Shown piece after piece: positions 32,345-41,563 of a stretch of DNA of 52,343 nucleotides. A model generated the notes under the pieces. The model ran no database searches. It was not told the DNA's origin and saw only the letters and a program-made list of their open reading frames with translations. Made by a program: the position numbers and the translations under genes. This DNA comes from Rubrivivax sp. (GTDB lineage: Bacteria > Pseudomonadota > Gammaproteobacteria > Burkholderiales > Burkholderiaceae_C), in contig JAEUPB010000001.1 of the NCBI GenBank assembly GCA_016789955.1, positions 1-52,343 of the forward strand. The letters run 5' to 3'. Each line of letters opens with the position of its first letter. The stretch's first letter is position 1.

Positions 32345-33574
32345 TCAACCCCCCAGCAGGTCGTACAACGCCCGCGCCACCACCTTCGTCGCCTTGCGCA
32401 GGTCCTCCAGCACCAGGTGCTCGTCGGCCCGCTTCGCGTTCGACTCCAGCACGGTGCGCGGCCCGGCGCCGTAGATGACGGCCGGCACGCCGCGGGCGCC
32501 GTAAAGGCGCACGTCGGTGTACAGCGGCGTGCCCACCACCGGCAGGGCCTCGCCGAACACGGCTTCGCCGTGGCGGCGGATCGCGTCGACCAGCGGCGCG
32601 TTGCGCGGGCTGGGCTGCAGCGCGTGGGCCAGCAGCAGGCGGCGGATCTCGACCTTCACGCGCGGGTCGTGCGCCTGCACGCTGCGCGCGATCAGCTCGC
32701 GCACCTCGGCCTCGACCTCCGCGGCGTTCTCCTCGGGGATCATGCGGCGGTCGAGCTTCAGCACCACTTTGCCAGGCACGACGTTGGTGTTGCTGCCGCC
32801 GTCGATGCGGCCGACATTGAGGTACGGGTGCGTGATGCCCTCGACCTTCGAGCGCCGCCCGCGCAGCACGCCGTTGTGGGCGTACAGCGCCGTGAGCAGC
32901 GCGTTGGCGCCCTGCAGGGCATCGACGCCGGTCTCCGGATACGCGGCGTGCGAGGCCAGGCCGTGCAGCGTCACCTCGAGCTGCAGGCAACCGTTGTGGG
33001 CGGTGACGACCTGGTACGAGAAGCCGGCGGCGATCAGCAGGTCGGGCCGCGTCAGTCCCTGGTCGAGCAGCCAGCCGGGGCCGAGCTCGCCGCCGAACTC
33101 CTCGTCGTAGGTGAAGTGCAGCTCCACGCCGCCCTTGAGCGGGGCGCGCAGCGCCTCGAGCGCGCGCACGGCGTAGGTGTAGGTGGCGAAGTCGCTCTTG
33201 CTCACCGCCGACGCGCGGCCGTAGAGGCGTCCGCCGTCGATCTCGCCGCCGTAGGGCGGGTGCGTCCAGCCGTCGCCGGGCGGCACCACGTCGCCGTGCG
33301 CGTTCAGCGCGATGGTCGGCCCGCCGCCGCCGTAGGGCCGGCGCACGATCAGGTTGGTGATCGACTCGAGGCCGTGCTCGCGCACCAGCGCCTCGGGCAC
33401 CGGGTGCTGCTCCACCGGCAGGTCCATCTCGCGCAGCAGCTGCGCGGTGCGCTGCGCATGCGGCGCGTTGTTGCCGGGCGGCGTGTCGGTGGGCACGCGC
33501 ACCAGCTCCTGCAGGAAGCGCACCTGCTCGTCGAAGTGCGCGTCGATCCAGGCGTCGAGTTGGGAGTGGCTCAT
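32345..33574 (-). CDS. M20 family metallo-hydrolase in the allantoin operon
   Basis: A 409-residue M20 family amidohydrolase/deacylase. Metal-site motifs are LNAHGDVVPPGDGW and YDEEFGGELGP with its Glu-Glu pair. The segment where the bridging Asp is normally found (GRG-x-x-D-M-K-G) reads GRASAVSKSDFATY, so the Asp is displaced or replaced. It is 10 bp downstream of the UraD-AllC gene in the gntR-puuE operon, which suggests a substrate in ureide catabolism such as a ureido- or carbamoyl compound; this is inference. Its general annotation would be ArgE/DapE family deacylase. Confidence 0.85.
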   Translation of the reverse strand: MSHSQLDAWIDAHFDEQVRFLQELVRVPTDTPPGNNAPHAQRTAQLLREMDLPVEQHPVPEALVREHGLESITNLIVRRPYGGGGPTIALNAHGDVVPPGDGWTHPPYGGEIDGGRLYGRASAVSKSDFATYTYAVRALEALRAPLKGGVELHFTYDEEFGGELGPGWLLDQGLTRPDLLIAAGFSYQVVTAHNGCLQLEVTLHGLASHAAYPETGVDALQGANALLTALYAHNGVLRGRRSKVEGITHPYLNVGRIDGGSNTNVVPGKVVLKLDRRMIPEENAAEVEAEVRELIARSVQAHDPRVKVEIRRLLLAHALQPSPRNAPLVDAIRRHGEAVFGEALPVVGTPLYTDVRLYGARGVPAVIYGAGPRTVLESNAKRADEHLVLEDLRKATKVVARALYDLLGG

Positions 33575-33584
33575 GGCGGGGTGG

Positions 33585-35363
33585 TCAGCGGGATTCGGCC
33601 GCGAGCTTCTGCAGCAGCGCCTGGAAGGCGCGCACGCTCAGCTCGGCGTCGTGGTTGGTGGTGGACTCGAGCGGGTTGTGGCTGATGCCGGCGTTCTGCC
33701 CGCGCACGAACAGCATCGCCTGCGGCATCACCTCGTGCAGCTTCATCGCGTCGTGGCCGGCGCCGCTGGGCATGCGGAAGATCGGCAGGCCGAGGCCCTG
33801 CACCGCGGCTTCCCAGCGCTGCTGCCAGGCCGGGGCGCTGGGGGCCGCGGCGGCGCGCACCGTCTCCTCCAGCGTGTGGTGCACGCCGCGGCGTTCGCAG
33901 ATCGCACGCAGCTCGGCGAGCACGTCGTCGGTGCAGCGGTCGCGTGCGGCGTTGGTGGTGGCGCGGATGTCCAGGCTGAAGCGGCAGCGGCCCGGCACCA
34001 CGTTGATCGAGCCGCCGGGCACGTCGAGCAGGCCCATCGTGCCGACCACGTCGGGCTCGGCGGCGGCGCGCTGCTCCAGGTAGAGCGCCAGCTCGGCCAC
34101 CGCAGCGGCGGCGTCGCGCCGGCGGCCCATCGGCGTGGTGCCGGCGTGGCTGGCCATGCCGATCACCTCGCCGAGGAACCGCACGCTGCCGTTGATCGAC
34201 GTGACGATGCCCAGCGGCAGGTCCATCTCGTTGAGCACCGGCCCCTGCTCGATGTGTACCTCGACGAAGCCGAGGTAGCGCGCGGGGTCGCGCTTCAACT
34301 TCGGGATGTCGGCGATGCACAAGCCCGCGTGTTCCATCGCCGCGCGCATCGTCACGCCATCGGCGTCCTTCTGGTCGAGCCAGGCCGGATCGAAGTGGCC
34401 GGTGAGCGCACCCGAGCCGAGGAACACGGCCTTGTAGCGCTGGCCTTCCTCCTCGGCGAAGCCGACCACCTCGATGCCGTAGGGCAGCCGGCGGCCGGCC
34501 TGGTGCAGCTCGTGCACGCAGGCCATCGGCACGAAGATGCCCAGGCGCCCGTCGTACTTGCCGCCGTTGCGCACGGTGTCGTAGTGGCTGCCCGTCAGCA
34601 GCCGCGGCGTGGCGCGGTCGCTACCGTGGTAGACGCCCACCACATTGCCCACCGCATCGATTTCGACGTCGTCGAAGCCGCAGTCGGCACGCATCCAGTG
34701 CGCCAGACGCTGCGCGGCGGCGCGGTGCGCATCGGTGAGATAGGTGACGGTGAGCTGCCCGCGCTCGGCGTAGCCGGGGTCGGAGTGCGCGGCCAGCCGC
34801 TCGGCCCAGTCCCACACGAGATTGCCGATCTCGGGCTGCTCGCCGAACTTGTCGGCCAGTCGGATCTCGGCGATGCGGTGGATGTTGCGCAGCGCCTCGG
34901 CGAACTCGTAGTCGGGGTGGTGCTCCAACCGCCGCGCGAACGTGGCGATGATCTCGGCCTTGTCCAGCCCCGTGCCGCGCGGCCCGCGCACGGCGAGGAT
35001 GAACGGGAACCCGAACTTGGCGTTGTAGTCGGCGTTGAGCTGCTGGATGCGCGCGAACTCCTCGGGCGTGCAGTCGGTGAGGCCGGCCCTGCCCTGTTCG
35101 TTCGTGCTCTCGGCCGTGAGCGTGCGCGACACCATCGCCTTGCCGGCGAGCTCCGGGTGGGCGCGGATCAGCGCGAGCTGCACGTCGCGCCCGGCGCCGC
35201 GCACCACGTCGACCAGCGCGCGCTTCAGCGCGGCGAGCGTGGCGAACGGCCGTGCGTCCCAGGCGCGCTCGGGGATCCACGGCGAGTGCTCGTAGGTGCC
35301 TTCGAGCAGCGCGGTGAAGGCGGCGCGGTCGGCGGCGTTGATCTGCTGCAGCGTGAGCGCCAT
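33585..35363 (-). CDS. uraD: Fused OHCU decarboxylase / allantoate amidohydrolase
   Basis: A 592-residue fusion. Residues 1 to about 170 are OHCU decarboxylase (UraD), which makes S-allantoin; its catalytic His69 is in HPELAGK, with STNEQGRAGL and FGFPFI following. Residues from about 180 on are an M20-type allantoate amidohydrolase (AllC) that hydrolyses allantoate, releasing ammonia and CO2. Metal motifs are GSHYDTVRNGGKYDGRLG, FAEEEGQRY, VEVHIEQGP and a late SGAGHDAMKL and ISHNPLEST. The start at 35363 matches UraD N-termini; the gene lies 2 bp after puuE in the same operon. Confidence 0.93.
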   Translation of the reverse strand: MALTLQQINAADRAAFTALLEGTYEHSPWIPERAWDARPFATLAALKRALVDVVRGAGRDVQLALIRAHPELAGKAMVSRTLTAESTNEQGRAGLTDCTPEEFARIQQLNADYNAKFGFPFILAVRGPRGTGLDKAEIIATFARRLEHHPDYEFAEALRNIHRIAEIRLADKFGEQPEIGNLVWDWAERLAAHSDPGYAERGQLTVTYLTDAHRAAAQRLAHWMRADCGFDDVEIDAVGNVVGVYHGSDRATPRLLTGSHYDTVRNGGKYDGRLGIFVPMACVHELHQAGRRLPYGIEVVGFAEEEGQRYKAVFLGSGALTGHFDPAWLDQKDADGVTMRAAMEHAGLCIADIPKLKRDPARYLGFVEVHIEQGPVLNEMDLPLGIVTSINGSVRFLGEVIGMASHAGTTPMGRRRDAAAAVAELALYLEQRAAAEPDVVGTMGLLDVPGGSINVVPGRCRFSLDIRATTNAARDRCTDDVLAELRAICERRGVHHTLEETVRAAAAPSAPAWQQRWEAAVQGLGLPIFRMPSGAGHDAMKLHEVMPQAMLFVRGQNAGISHNPLESTTNHDAELSVRAFQALLQKLAAESR

Positions 35364-35365
35364 GG

Positions 35366-36325
35366 TCACTCCCAGACGAAGGCGGTGGCGGGGTCGAACG
35401 GATGCGTGGCGCGCCAGTGCCGCGCGATGTCGATGCGCCTCGTGATCCACACGCCCTCGTGCCGCTGCACGTGGTCGAGGAAGCGCTGCAGCGAGCCGAT
35501 GCGCCCGGGCTTGCCCAGCAGCCGGCAGTGCATCCCGATCGACATCATCTTCGGCCGGTCGGCGCCGGCCGGGTCGCCTTCGGCATACAGCGCGTCGAAG
35601 GAGTCGCGCAGGTAGGTGTAGAAGTGGTCGCCGGTGTTGAAGCCCTGCGCCTGCACGTAGCGCATGTCGTTGGTGTCCAGCGAGTAGGGCAGCACGAGGT
35701 GTGGCGCCAGCGTGCCGTCGGCCTTCTTCACCTGCAGCCAGAACGGCAGGTCGTCGCCGTAGTAGTCGCTGTCGTACTCGTAGCCGCCCTGGTCGACAAC
35801 GAGGCGCCGCGTGTTCGGGCTGTCGCGGCCCGTGTACCAGCCCTGCGCCCAGGCGCCGCCGGTCAGCTCCTTCAGCAGCGCGGTGGCGGTGGCGATGTGC
35901 TTGCGCTCGGTGGCCTCGGGCATGTGCTGGTGGTGGATCCAGCGCAGGCCGTGGTTGGCGATCTCGTCGCCGCGCGCCAGGAAGGTCTGCACCAGTTCCG
36001 GGTAGCGCTCGAGCGCCGAGACGACGCCGAAGACGGTCAGCGGCAACCCGCGCTGCTCGAACTCGCGCAGGATGCGCCACACGCCGACGCGCGAGCCGTA
36101 CTCGTACATCGACTCCATGGTCATGTGGCGGTTCTCGTAGGCCTGCGCCGTGACCATCTCGGACAGGAAGGTCTCGGTGGTCGGGTCGCCGTGCAGCGGG
36201 TTGTTCTCGCCGCCTTCCTCGTAGTTCAGCACGAACGACACGGCGACCCGCGCGCCGCCGGGCCAGCGCGCGTGCGGCGGGTTGCGGCCGTGGCCGCGCA
36301 GGTCTCTCGGGTACGGCAGTGTCAT
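35366..36325 (-). CDS. puuE: Allantoinase PuuE (polysaccharide deacetylase type)
   Basis: A 319-residue allantoinase of the metal-independent, deacetylase-like PuuE class that opens S-allantoin to allantoate. Typical blocks are [54 protein letters not shown] and a C-terminal [19 protein letters not shown]. The start ATG at 36325 overlaps the stop of gntR (ATGA), so regulator and enzyme are translationally coupled. The next gene, uraD-allC, starts 2 bp after its stop. Confidence 0.94.
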   Translation of the reverse strand: MTLPYPRDLRGHGRNPPHARWPGGARVAVSFVLNYEEGGENNPLHGDPTTETFLSEMVTAQAYENRHMTMESMYEYGSRVGVWRILREFEQRGLPLTVFGVVSALERYPELVQTFLARGDEIANHGLRWIHHQHMPEATERKHIATATALLKELTGGAWAQGWYTGRDSPNTRRLVVDQGGYEYDSDYYGDDLPFWLQVKKADGTLAPHLVLPYSLDTNDMRYVQAQGFNTGDHFYTYLRDSFDALYAEGDPAGADRPKMMSIGMHCRLLGKPGRIGSLQRFLDHVQRHEGVWITRRIDIARHWRATHPFDPATAFVWE

Positions 36326-37056
36326 GTGCGGCTCTCTGGTTTCAGCAGTTCGGCCAGCTCGCCGGTGCGCGGCTGGCGTTGCAGGTTGCGCTCGACGTTG
36401 CCGAGGTGGCTTTCCATCAGCCGCACCGCGGCGCGCGTGTCGCGGCGTGCCAGCGCGTCGACGATGGCCACGTGCTCGTCGGCCGAATGCTCGGCCGAGT
36501 GCGACGACTGGTACATCAGCGCGATCAGCGAGCAGCGCGACAGCAGGTCGGTGAGCAGGTCGGCCAGCACCTGGTTGCCCAGCATCTGCGCCAGCACCAC
36601 GTGGAAGTCGGCCAGCAGCCGGGTGCGGCCGGTGACGTCGGTGCGCGCCACGGCGTCGCCCTCGCGCTTCAGGTGCTGCCGCAGCTCGCGCACCTGCTCG
36701 TCGCTGATCACGGCACACAGCTGGCGCACCATCGCCGCCTCGAGCATCTGGCGCACCTGGAACACCTGGCGCGCCTCCTCGACGCTCGGCGCCGCGACGA
36801 ACGCGCCGCGCGCCGGTTCGAGCGTGACGAGGTGGTCGCGCGAGAGCTGGTTCAGCGCCTGGCGCACGATGGTGCGGCTGACCTGGAAGATGTCGGCGAT
36901 CTGCTGCTCGGCCAGCTTGGTGCCCGGCATCAGGCGGCGCTCGACGATGGCTGTGGTGATCGACTCGACGATCTGGTCGGTGCTGCTGCCCGTGCTGCGC
37001 GCCGCGGGTTGCGGGCGGTCGACCAGGCGCAGCGAGGAGGCGGACTTGCGGGTCAT
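36322..37056 (-). CDS. GntR family regulator (FadR/FCD subfamily) of purine catabolism
   Basis: A 244-residue regulator with a winged helix-turn-helix (about residues 28-95, including [21 protein letters not shown] and [20 protein letters not shown] in pieces) and an all-helical FCD ligand domain (about 105-230) with metal-binding His residues ([33 protein letters not shown]). It is first in the operon gntR-puuE-uraD/allC-M20 and divergent from a Bug binding protein. The palindrome GTGTATACAC in its own promoter and before puuD is the probable operator. The ligand is likely a purine degradation intermediate (inference). Confidence 0.92.
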   Translation of the reverse strand: MTRKSASSLRLVDRPQPAARSTGSSTDQIVESITTAIVERRLMPGTKLAEQQIADIFQVSRTIVRQALNQLSRDHLVTLEPARGAFVAAPSVEEARQVFQVRQMLEAAMVRQLCAVISDEQVRELRQHLKREGDAVARTDVTGRTRLLADFHVVLAQMLGNQVLADLLTDLLSRCSLIALMYQSSHSAEHSADEHVAIVDALARRDTRAAVRLMESHLGNVERNLQRQPRTGELAELLKPESRT

Positions 37057-37079
37057 CGGGCTTGTCGGTGTGCGCGCAA

Positions 37080-37091
37080 AGTGTATACACT
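37080..37091. promoter_or_regulatory. Predicted GntR operator in the gntR / Bug divergent promoter
   Basis: AGTGTATACACT is a perfect 12-bp palindrome 24 bp before the gntR start and 110 bp before the Bug gene. It has the TGTATACA core expected for FadR-subfamily GntR proteins. The inner 10 bp recur before puuD at 39420. Confidence 0.75.
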
Positions 37092-37200
37092 CCTGTGGAC
37101 CGCATCAAGCCGGTGCGCGCTTTTCCGGGGTCGGCCGCAGGGCATGCGAGTTGCATGCAGGCATCGATTCCGCCACTTCAACAGATCCGAGGAGATGTCG

Positions 37201-38154
37201 ATGATCCGTCCGTTGCTGGCTGCCGCGTTCGTCGCGGGCGCCCTGTTGCAGCCCGCGTGGGCTGCCTGGCCCGAGAAGCCCATTCGTGTCGTCGTGACGT
37301 TCGCCGCCGGGGGCGCCAGCGACATCGTGGCGCGCGCCATCTCCGAGCCGCTCGCCAAGGCGCTGGGGCAGCCGGTGGTGGTCGACAACAAGCCGGGCGC
37401 CGGCGGCACGCTCGGGGGCGCCGAAGTGGTGCGTGCCGCACCGGACGGGTACACGCTGATGCTGTCCAACAGCACGCCCACGTCGATCGGCCCGTACACC
37501 GTGCCCAAGCTGCCGTACGACCCGGTCAAGCAGTTCACGCACGTGGCGATGCTGGGCGTGGCGCCGGTGCTGATCATGGCCAATCCGAAGTCGGGCCCGG
37601 TGTCGCTGCAGGAACTGCCCAAGGCCGCGGCAGTTCCCGGCTACACCTTCGGTAGTGGCGGCCCGGGCTCGATCGGCCACATCGTCGGCGAGATGGCCAA
37701 GGCAGCGATGAAGGTGCAGATGACGCACGTGCCCTACCGCGGCGGCGCGCCGATGACCACCGACCTGATCGCCGGGCAGATCCCGGTGGGCATCGACGTC
37801 ATCACCGCGTTCGTGCCGATGGTCAAGACCGGGCAGATCCGCGCGCTGGCCGTCACCACGCGCACGCGCTCGCCGCTGCTGCCCGACGTGCCGACGGTGG
37901 TGGAAGCCGGCTACCCGCAGCTCGTGGCCGAGAACTACTTCGGCGTGTCCGGCCCCGCCGGGCTGCCGGCGGAGGTCACCGACAAGCTCGGCAAGGCGCT
38001 GGCGGCCATCGTCTCCGACCCGGCCATCGTCAAGCGCTTCGAGGAGCTGGGCATCACGCCGGTGAAGATGAGCTCCGGCGAGTTCACGGGCTTCATCGCC
38101 AAGCAGGTGGCCGACTGGGGCCCGGCGATCAAGGCGGCCGACATCAAGCCTTGA
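37201..38154 (+). CDS. Bug family (tripartite tricarboxylate) substrate-binding protein
   Basis: A 317-residue periplasmic binding protein of the Bug/TctC family. The ATG at 37201 is preferred to the one at 37195 because the GAGGAG ribosome site abuts the latter and is 6 bp from the former. A signal peptide ([20 protein letters not shown]) precedes [23 protein letters not shown], the family start; [12 protein letters not shown] and [19 protein letters not shown] follow. No TctA/TctB permease is nearby. Its promoter carries the GntR palindrome, so the ligand may be urate, allantoin or another ureide (inference). Confidence 0.92.
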   Translation: MIRPLLAAAFVAGALLQPAWAAWPEKPIRVVVTFAAGGASDIVARAISEPLAKALGQPVVVDNKPGAGGTLGGAEVVRAAPDGYTLMLSNSTPTSIGPYTVPKLPYDPVKQFTHVAMLGVAPVLIMANPKSGPVSLQELPKAAAVPGYTFGSGGPGSIGHIVGEMAKAAMKVQMTHVPYRGGAPMTTDLIAGQIPVGIDVITAFVPMVKTGQIRALAVTTRTRSPLLPDVPTVVEAGYPQLVAENYFGVSGPAGLPAEVTDKLGKALAAIVSDPAIVKRFEELGITPVKMSSGEFTGFIAKQVADWGPAIKAADIKP

Positions 38155-38279
38155 GCGGGCGCGCGGGCCGCGGGTGGGCCTTCCGGTGGGTGCCGCATCG
38201 CGGCGTACAGTGCGCGGCATGCCCCGGGGCCCGGCGATGGTCGCCTCGGGCCGGGGCGCACTCCGGAAAGGTCGCCCCG

Positions 38280-39362
38280 ATGACTGCTCGCCCGTCCCGC
38301 ATCGCCCGCCGTGTCGCGCTCGTGGCCGTGCCCGCATGGGCGCTGGGTTGCGCCGATCTCGCGGTGTCGCAGCCGCAAGGGGGGATGCCGCCGCCCGCGC
38401 CGCGCGACAGCGGTACCTACCGCATCCTGCACGCCCGCTACGGCACCGCCGAACACAACGTCGACGTCACGCCGCGGCTGCGCGAACTGGCGGCGCGCGA
38501 CATGACCTTCCGCGTCAGCAACGAGGTGTTCGGCACCGACCCGCATCCGAACGTCGTGAAGGTGCTGCGCATCCAAGCGCGCGGGCCCGACGGGCAGGTG
38601 CGCACCTTCGACTACGGCGAAGGCCAGTACGTGCCGGGCGCGGAGTTCGTCGGCTGGGCCGCCGGCAACTGGGGCCGTGACGCCTGGAGCGGCGGCTGGG
38701 GTTCGCCCACCGCCCCGGCGCAGGACCGCGGCAGCTACACGATCCTGAACGCCCGCTACGGCACCGCCGAGCGCAACATCGACGTCACGCCGCGCCTGCG
38801 CGACCTGGCGCGGCGCGATGCCAGCTTCCGCGTGAGCAACGACCTGTTCGGCACCGATCCGCACCCGAACGTCGTGAAGACGCTGCGCATCCACGCGCGC
38901 GGGCCCGACGGGCAGAACCGCACCTTCGACTACCCCGAGGGGCAGTTCGTGCAGGGCTCGCAGTTCATCGGCTGGGCCTCCGGCAACTGGGGGCAGGGCG
39001 GTTGGAACGGCGGCTGGGGCGGCAGCCCCGGGCCGGGCACGCCGACGCCGGGCCAGGACCGCGGCGAGTTCCAGATCCTGCACGCCCGCTATGGCACCGC
39101 CGAGCGCAACATCGACGTGACGCCGCGGCTGCGCGAACTGGCGCGGCGCGATGCCTCCTTCCGCGTGGCCAACACCCTGTTCGGCAACGACCCGCACCCG
39201 AACGTCGTGAAGACGCTGCGCATCTTCGCGCGCGGCCCCGGCGGGCAGACCCGCACCTTCGACTACCCCGAGGGGCAGGTGGTGCAGGGCTCGCGTTTCG
39301 TCGGCTGGAGCAACGGCAACTGGGGCGACGGGCGCTGGGCCGGCGGGTGGAACGGGCGCTGA
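38280..39362 (+). CDS. Exported protein with three DUF3395-like repeats
   Basis: A 360-residue protein. An N-terminal arginine-rich signal-like segment ends at ALGC (Cys24), which could be a non-canonical lipoprotein site. Then come three near-identical domains at about 45-131, 151-237 and 262-348, each running from YRILHARYGTAE through NIDVTPRLRELARRD, FGTDPHPNVVKTLRI and GQTRTFDYPEGQ to FVGWASGNWG. They are joined by Gly/Trp/Pro-rich linkers. The domain resembles DUF3395 seen at the end of some DnaJ-like proteins. Function is unknown. High identity between copies points to recent internal duplication. Confidence 0.8.
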   Translation: MTARPSRIARRVALVAVPAWALGCADLAVSQPQGGMPPPAPRDSGTYRILHARYGTAEHNVDVTPRLRELAARDMTFRVSNEVFGTDPHPNVVKVLRIQARGPDGQVRTFDYGEGQYVPGAEFVGWAAGNWGRDAWSGGWGSPTAPAQDRGSYTILNARYGTAERNIDVTPRLRDLARRDASFRVSNDLFGTDPHPNVVKTLRIHARGPDGQNRTFDYPEGQFVQGSQFIGWASGNWGQGGWNGGWGGSPGPGTPTPGQDRGEFQILHARYGTAERNIDVTPRLRELARRDASFRVANTLFGNDPHPNVVKTLRIFARGPGGQTRTFDYPEGQVVQGSRFVGWSNGNWGDGRWAGGWNGR

Positions 39363-39419
39363 CGCGCGGGCCTGCGACGCGGCGACTCGGGTTTACCCGA
39401 CGCGCTATCGCACACGAAC

Positions 39420-39429
39420 GTGTATACAC
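39420..39429. promoter_or_regulatory. Second copy of the GntR-type palindrome, upstream of puuD
   Basis: GTGTATACAC lies 143 bp before the puuD start, in the 210-bp gap after the DUF3395-like gene. It is identical to the core at 37081-37090 and both are followed by T. Its location suggests that puuD and its downstream genes belong to the same GntR regulon. Confidence 0.7.
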
Positions 39430-39572
39430 TTTGAGCAGGTCGCCGCGGGGCCGCGGACCGGCAGCAGCACCTGCCACCACGCGACAGACGCGACCTCCCT
39501 GCCCCACAGGGCCCGCCGTGGTGTGGGCAGCTGACGCGCCGGCGTAGCCGCGCGCCACCCGGAGCACCGCCG

Positions 39573-40796
39573 ATGGAAGGCTATCTCCTCGACTGGGCCA
39601 ACCTGCTGCTGCGCTGGACGCACGTGATCACCGCCATCGCGTGGATCGGCTCGTCGTTCTACTTCGTGCTGCTGGACAACAGCCTTTCGCCCCCCGAGCA
39701 CGACGACCTCAAGCAGAAGGGCGTCGACGGCGAGATGTGGGCCGTGCACGGCGGCGGCTTCTACCACTCGAACAAGTACATGGTGGCGCCGCGCTGGCGG
39801 CCGCTGCCGGAGAACCTGCACTGGTCGTACTGGGAGAGCTACTCCACCTGGCTCACCGGTTTCGCGCTGTTCACGGTGCTGTACCTGTTCAACGCCGGCA
39901 GCTTCCTCGTCGACAAGAGCGTGCACGACTGGGCGCCCGGCACCGCCATCGCCGCGGCGTTGGCGTTCCTGGTGGCGTTCTGGTTCGTCTACGACGCGAT
40001 CTGCCGCACGCTCGGCCAGCGCGAGGGCGGCGACCGCATCGTCGGCGCGCTGGTCACGGTGTTCGTGGTGTTCGCGTCGTGGCTGGCCTGCCAGCTCTTC
40101 GCGGGGCGCGCCGCGTTCCTGATGGTGGGCGCGATGCTGGCCACTGCGATGAGCGCCAACGTGTTCTTCTGGATCATCCCGGGGCAGCGCACGGTGATCG
40201 CGCAGCTGCGGGCCGGCCAGCCGCCCGATCCCATCCACGGGCAGCGCGGCAAGCAGCGCAGCGTGCACAACACGTACTTCACGCTGCCGGTGATCATCGC
40301 GATGCTGTCCAACCACTACGGTTGGCTGTACCAGGGGCCGAACAATTGGCTGGTGCTGGTGCTGCTGATGCTGGCCGGCGCGCTGATCCGCCACAGCTTC
40401 GTGGCGCGGCACAAGGCGCACGTGCAGGGCAGGCGCACGCCGTGGGAACACGCGGTGGCGGGCACGGTGGTGCTGGTGGGCCTCGCGCTGTGGCTGGCGC
40501 CCAAGCCGCCGAGCGCCGAGCAGATCGCCGCGGCCAAGGCCGCCGCCGCGAAGCCGGCCGGCTATGCCGAGGTGCGTGCGGTGCTGGATCAGCGCTGCAG
40601 CCTGTGCCACAACGCGGCCGTGCAGCAGAAGAACGTGGCACTGCACACGCCCGAGCTGCTCAAGCAGCACGCGCAGCAGGTCTACCAGCAGGCCGCCGTG
40701 CTGAAGCTGATGCCCCTGAACAATGCCACGCAGATCACCGACGCTGAACGCGAGTTGATCAAGCGCTGGTACGAGGCCGGTGCGCCGGTGAATTGA
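39573..40796 (+). CDS. puuD: Urate hydroxylase PuuD (membrane urate oxidase with cytochrome c domain)
   Basis: A 407-residue integral membrane enzyme that oxidises urate to 5-hydroxyisourate and passes electrons to the respiratory chain rather than to O2 with peroxide release. The N-terminal part has about eight membrane helices (starting LLLRWTHVITAIAWIGSSFYFV), with histidines for heme binding and the block EMWAVHGGGFYHSNKY. The C-terminal periplasmic cytochrome c domain carries Cys342-x-x-Cys345-His346 (CSLCH) and an axial Met in LMPLNN. It lies 7 bp before the aldolase-like gene, with the GntR palindrome upstream. Confidence 0.95.
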   Translation: MEGYLLDWANLLLRWTHVITAIAWIGSSFYFVLLDNSLSPPEHDDLKQKGVDGEMWAVHGGGFYHSNKYMVAPRWRPLPENLHWSYWESYSTWLTGFALFTVLYLFNAGSFLVDKSVHDWAPGTAIAAALAFLVAFWFVYDAICRTLGQREGGDRIVGALVTVFVVFASWLACQLFAGRAAFLMVGAMLATAMSANVFFWIIPGQRTVIAQLRAGQPPDPIHGQRGKQRSVHNTYFTLPVIIAMLSNHYGWLYQGPNNWLVLVLLMLAGALIRHSFVARHKAHVQGRRTPWEHAVAGTVVLVGLALWLAPKPPSAEQIAAAKAAAAKPAGYAEVRAVLDQRCSLCHNAAVQQKNVALHTPELLKQHAQQVYQQAAVLKLMPLNNATQITDAERELIKRWYEAGAPVN

Positions 40797-40803
40797 GTCG
40801 CCG

Positions 40804-41538
40804 GTGACCTACGAGGAACTGCAGGTCCGCATCGACCTGGCCGCCGCCTACCGGCTCGCGGCGCTGAACGGCTGGGACGACACCGTCTACACGCACCTCT
40901 CCGCGGCCGTGCCCGGCCAGCCGGGCGCGTACCTGATCAACGCCATCGGCCTCGGCTTCGACGAGGTGTGCGTGAGCAACCTCGTGAAGGTCGACGTGCA
41001 CGGCCGCGTGATCGACGGCAGCGATGCGCGCGTGAACCCGAGCGGCTTCGCGATCCACGGCGCGGTGCACGCGGCGCGCGCCGACGCGGTGTGCGTGATC
41101 CACCTGCACACGATCAGCGGCGTGGCGCTGTCGATGCTGCCCGAGGGGCTGCTGCCGCTGTCGCAGTGGGCGATGCGGTTGCACGGGCGGCTGGGCCGCC
41201 ACGCCTACGAGGGCCTGGCGCTGGGGGCCGACGAGCAGGCGCGCATCGTCGCCGCACTCGGCGACCTCGACGGGCTGATCCTCGAGAACCACGGCGTGCT
41301 GACCGTCGGCCGCACGGTGGCCGAGGCCTACCTGCTGATGCACCTGCTCGACCGCGCCGCCAAGGCGCAGCTGGCCGCGATGGCCGCCACCGGCGGCCGG
41401 CTGCGCCCGGTGAGCGACGCACTTGCCGCACTGACGCACCGCCAGTGGGTGGGCGACGGCACCGAGCGCGACGGCGATGTCGAGTGGCCGTCGCTGCTGC
41501 GGCGGCTCGACCGGCTGTCGCCCGGCTTTCGCGACTGA
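40804..41538 (+). CDS. Class II aldolase/adducin family protein
   Basis: A 244-residue protein of the class II aldolase family (L-fuculose/ribulose phosphate aldolase fold). It starts with GTG at 40804, 7 bp after puuD. Zinc-site features are VIHLHTISGVA (His-x-His) and LILENHGVLTVG, and the fold pattern LAAAYRLAALNGWDDTVYTHLSA is typical. Members cleave or epimerise sugar phosphates or decarboxylate; the substrate here is unknown. Being between puuD and a tautomerase it may act on a product of urate breakdown (inference). Confidence 0.86.
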   Translation: MTYEELQVRIDLAAAYRLAALNGWDDTVYTHLSAAVPGQPGAYLINAIGLGFDEVCVSNLVKVDVHGRVIDGSDARVNPSGFAIHGAVHAARADAVCVIHLHTISGVALSMLPEGLLPLSQWAMRLHGRLGRHAYEGLALGADEQARIVAALGDLDGLILENHGVLTVGRTVAEAYLLMHLLDRAAKAQLAAMAATGGRLRPVSDALAALTHRQWVGDGTERDGDVEWPSLLRRLDRLSPGFRD

Positions 41539-41563
41539 CCTTCCTTCCGAGGACCTGCACCCC

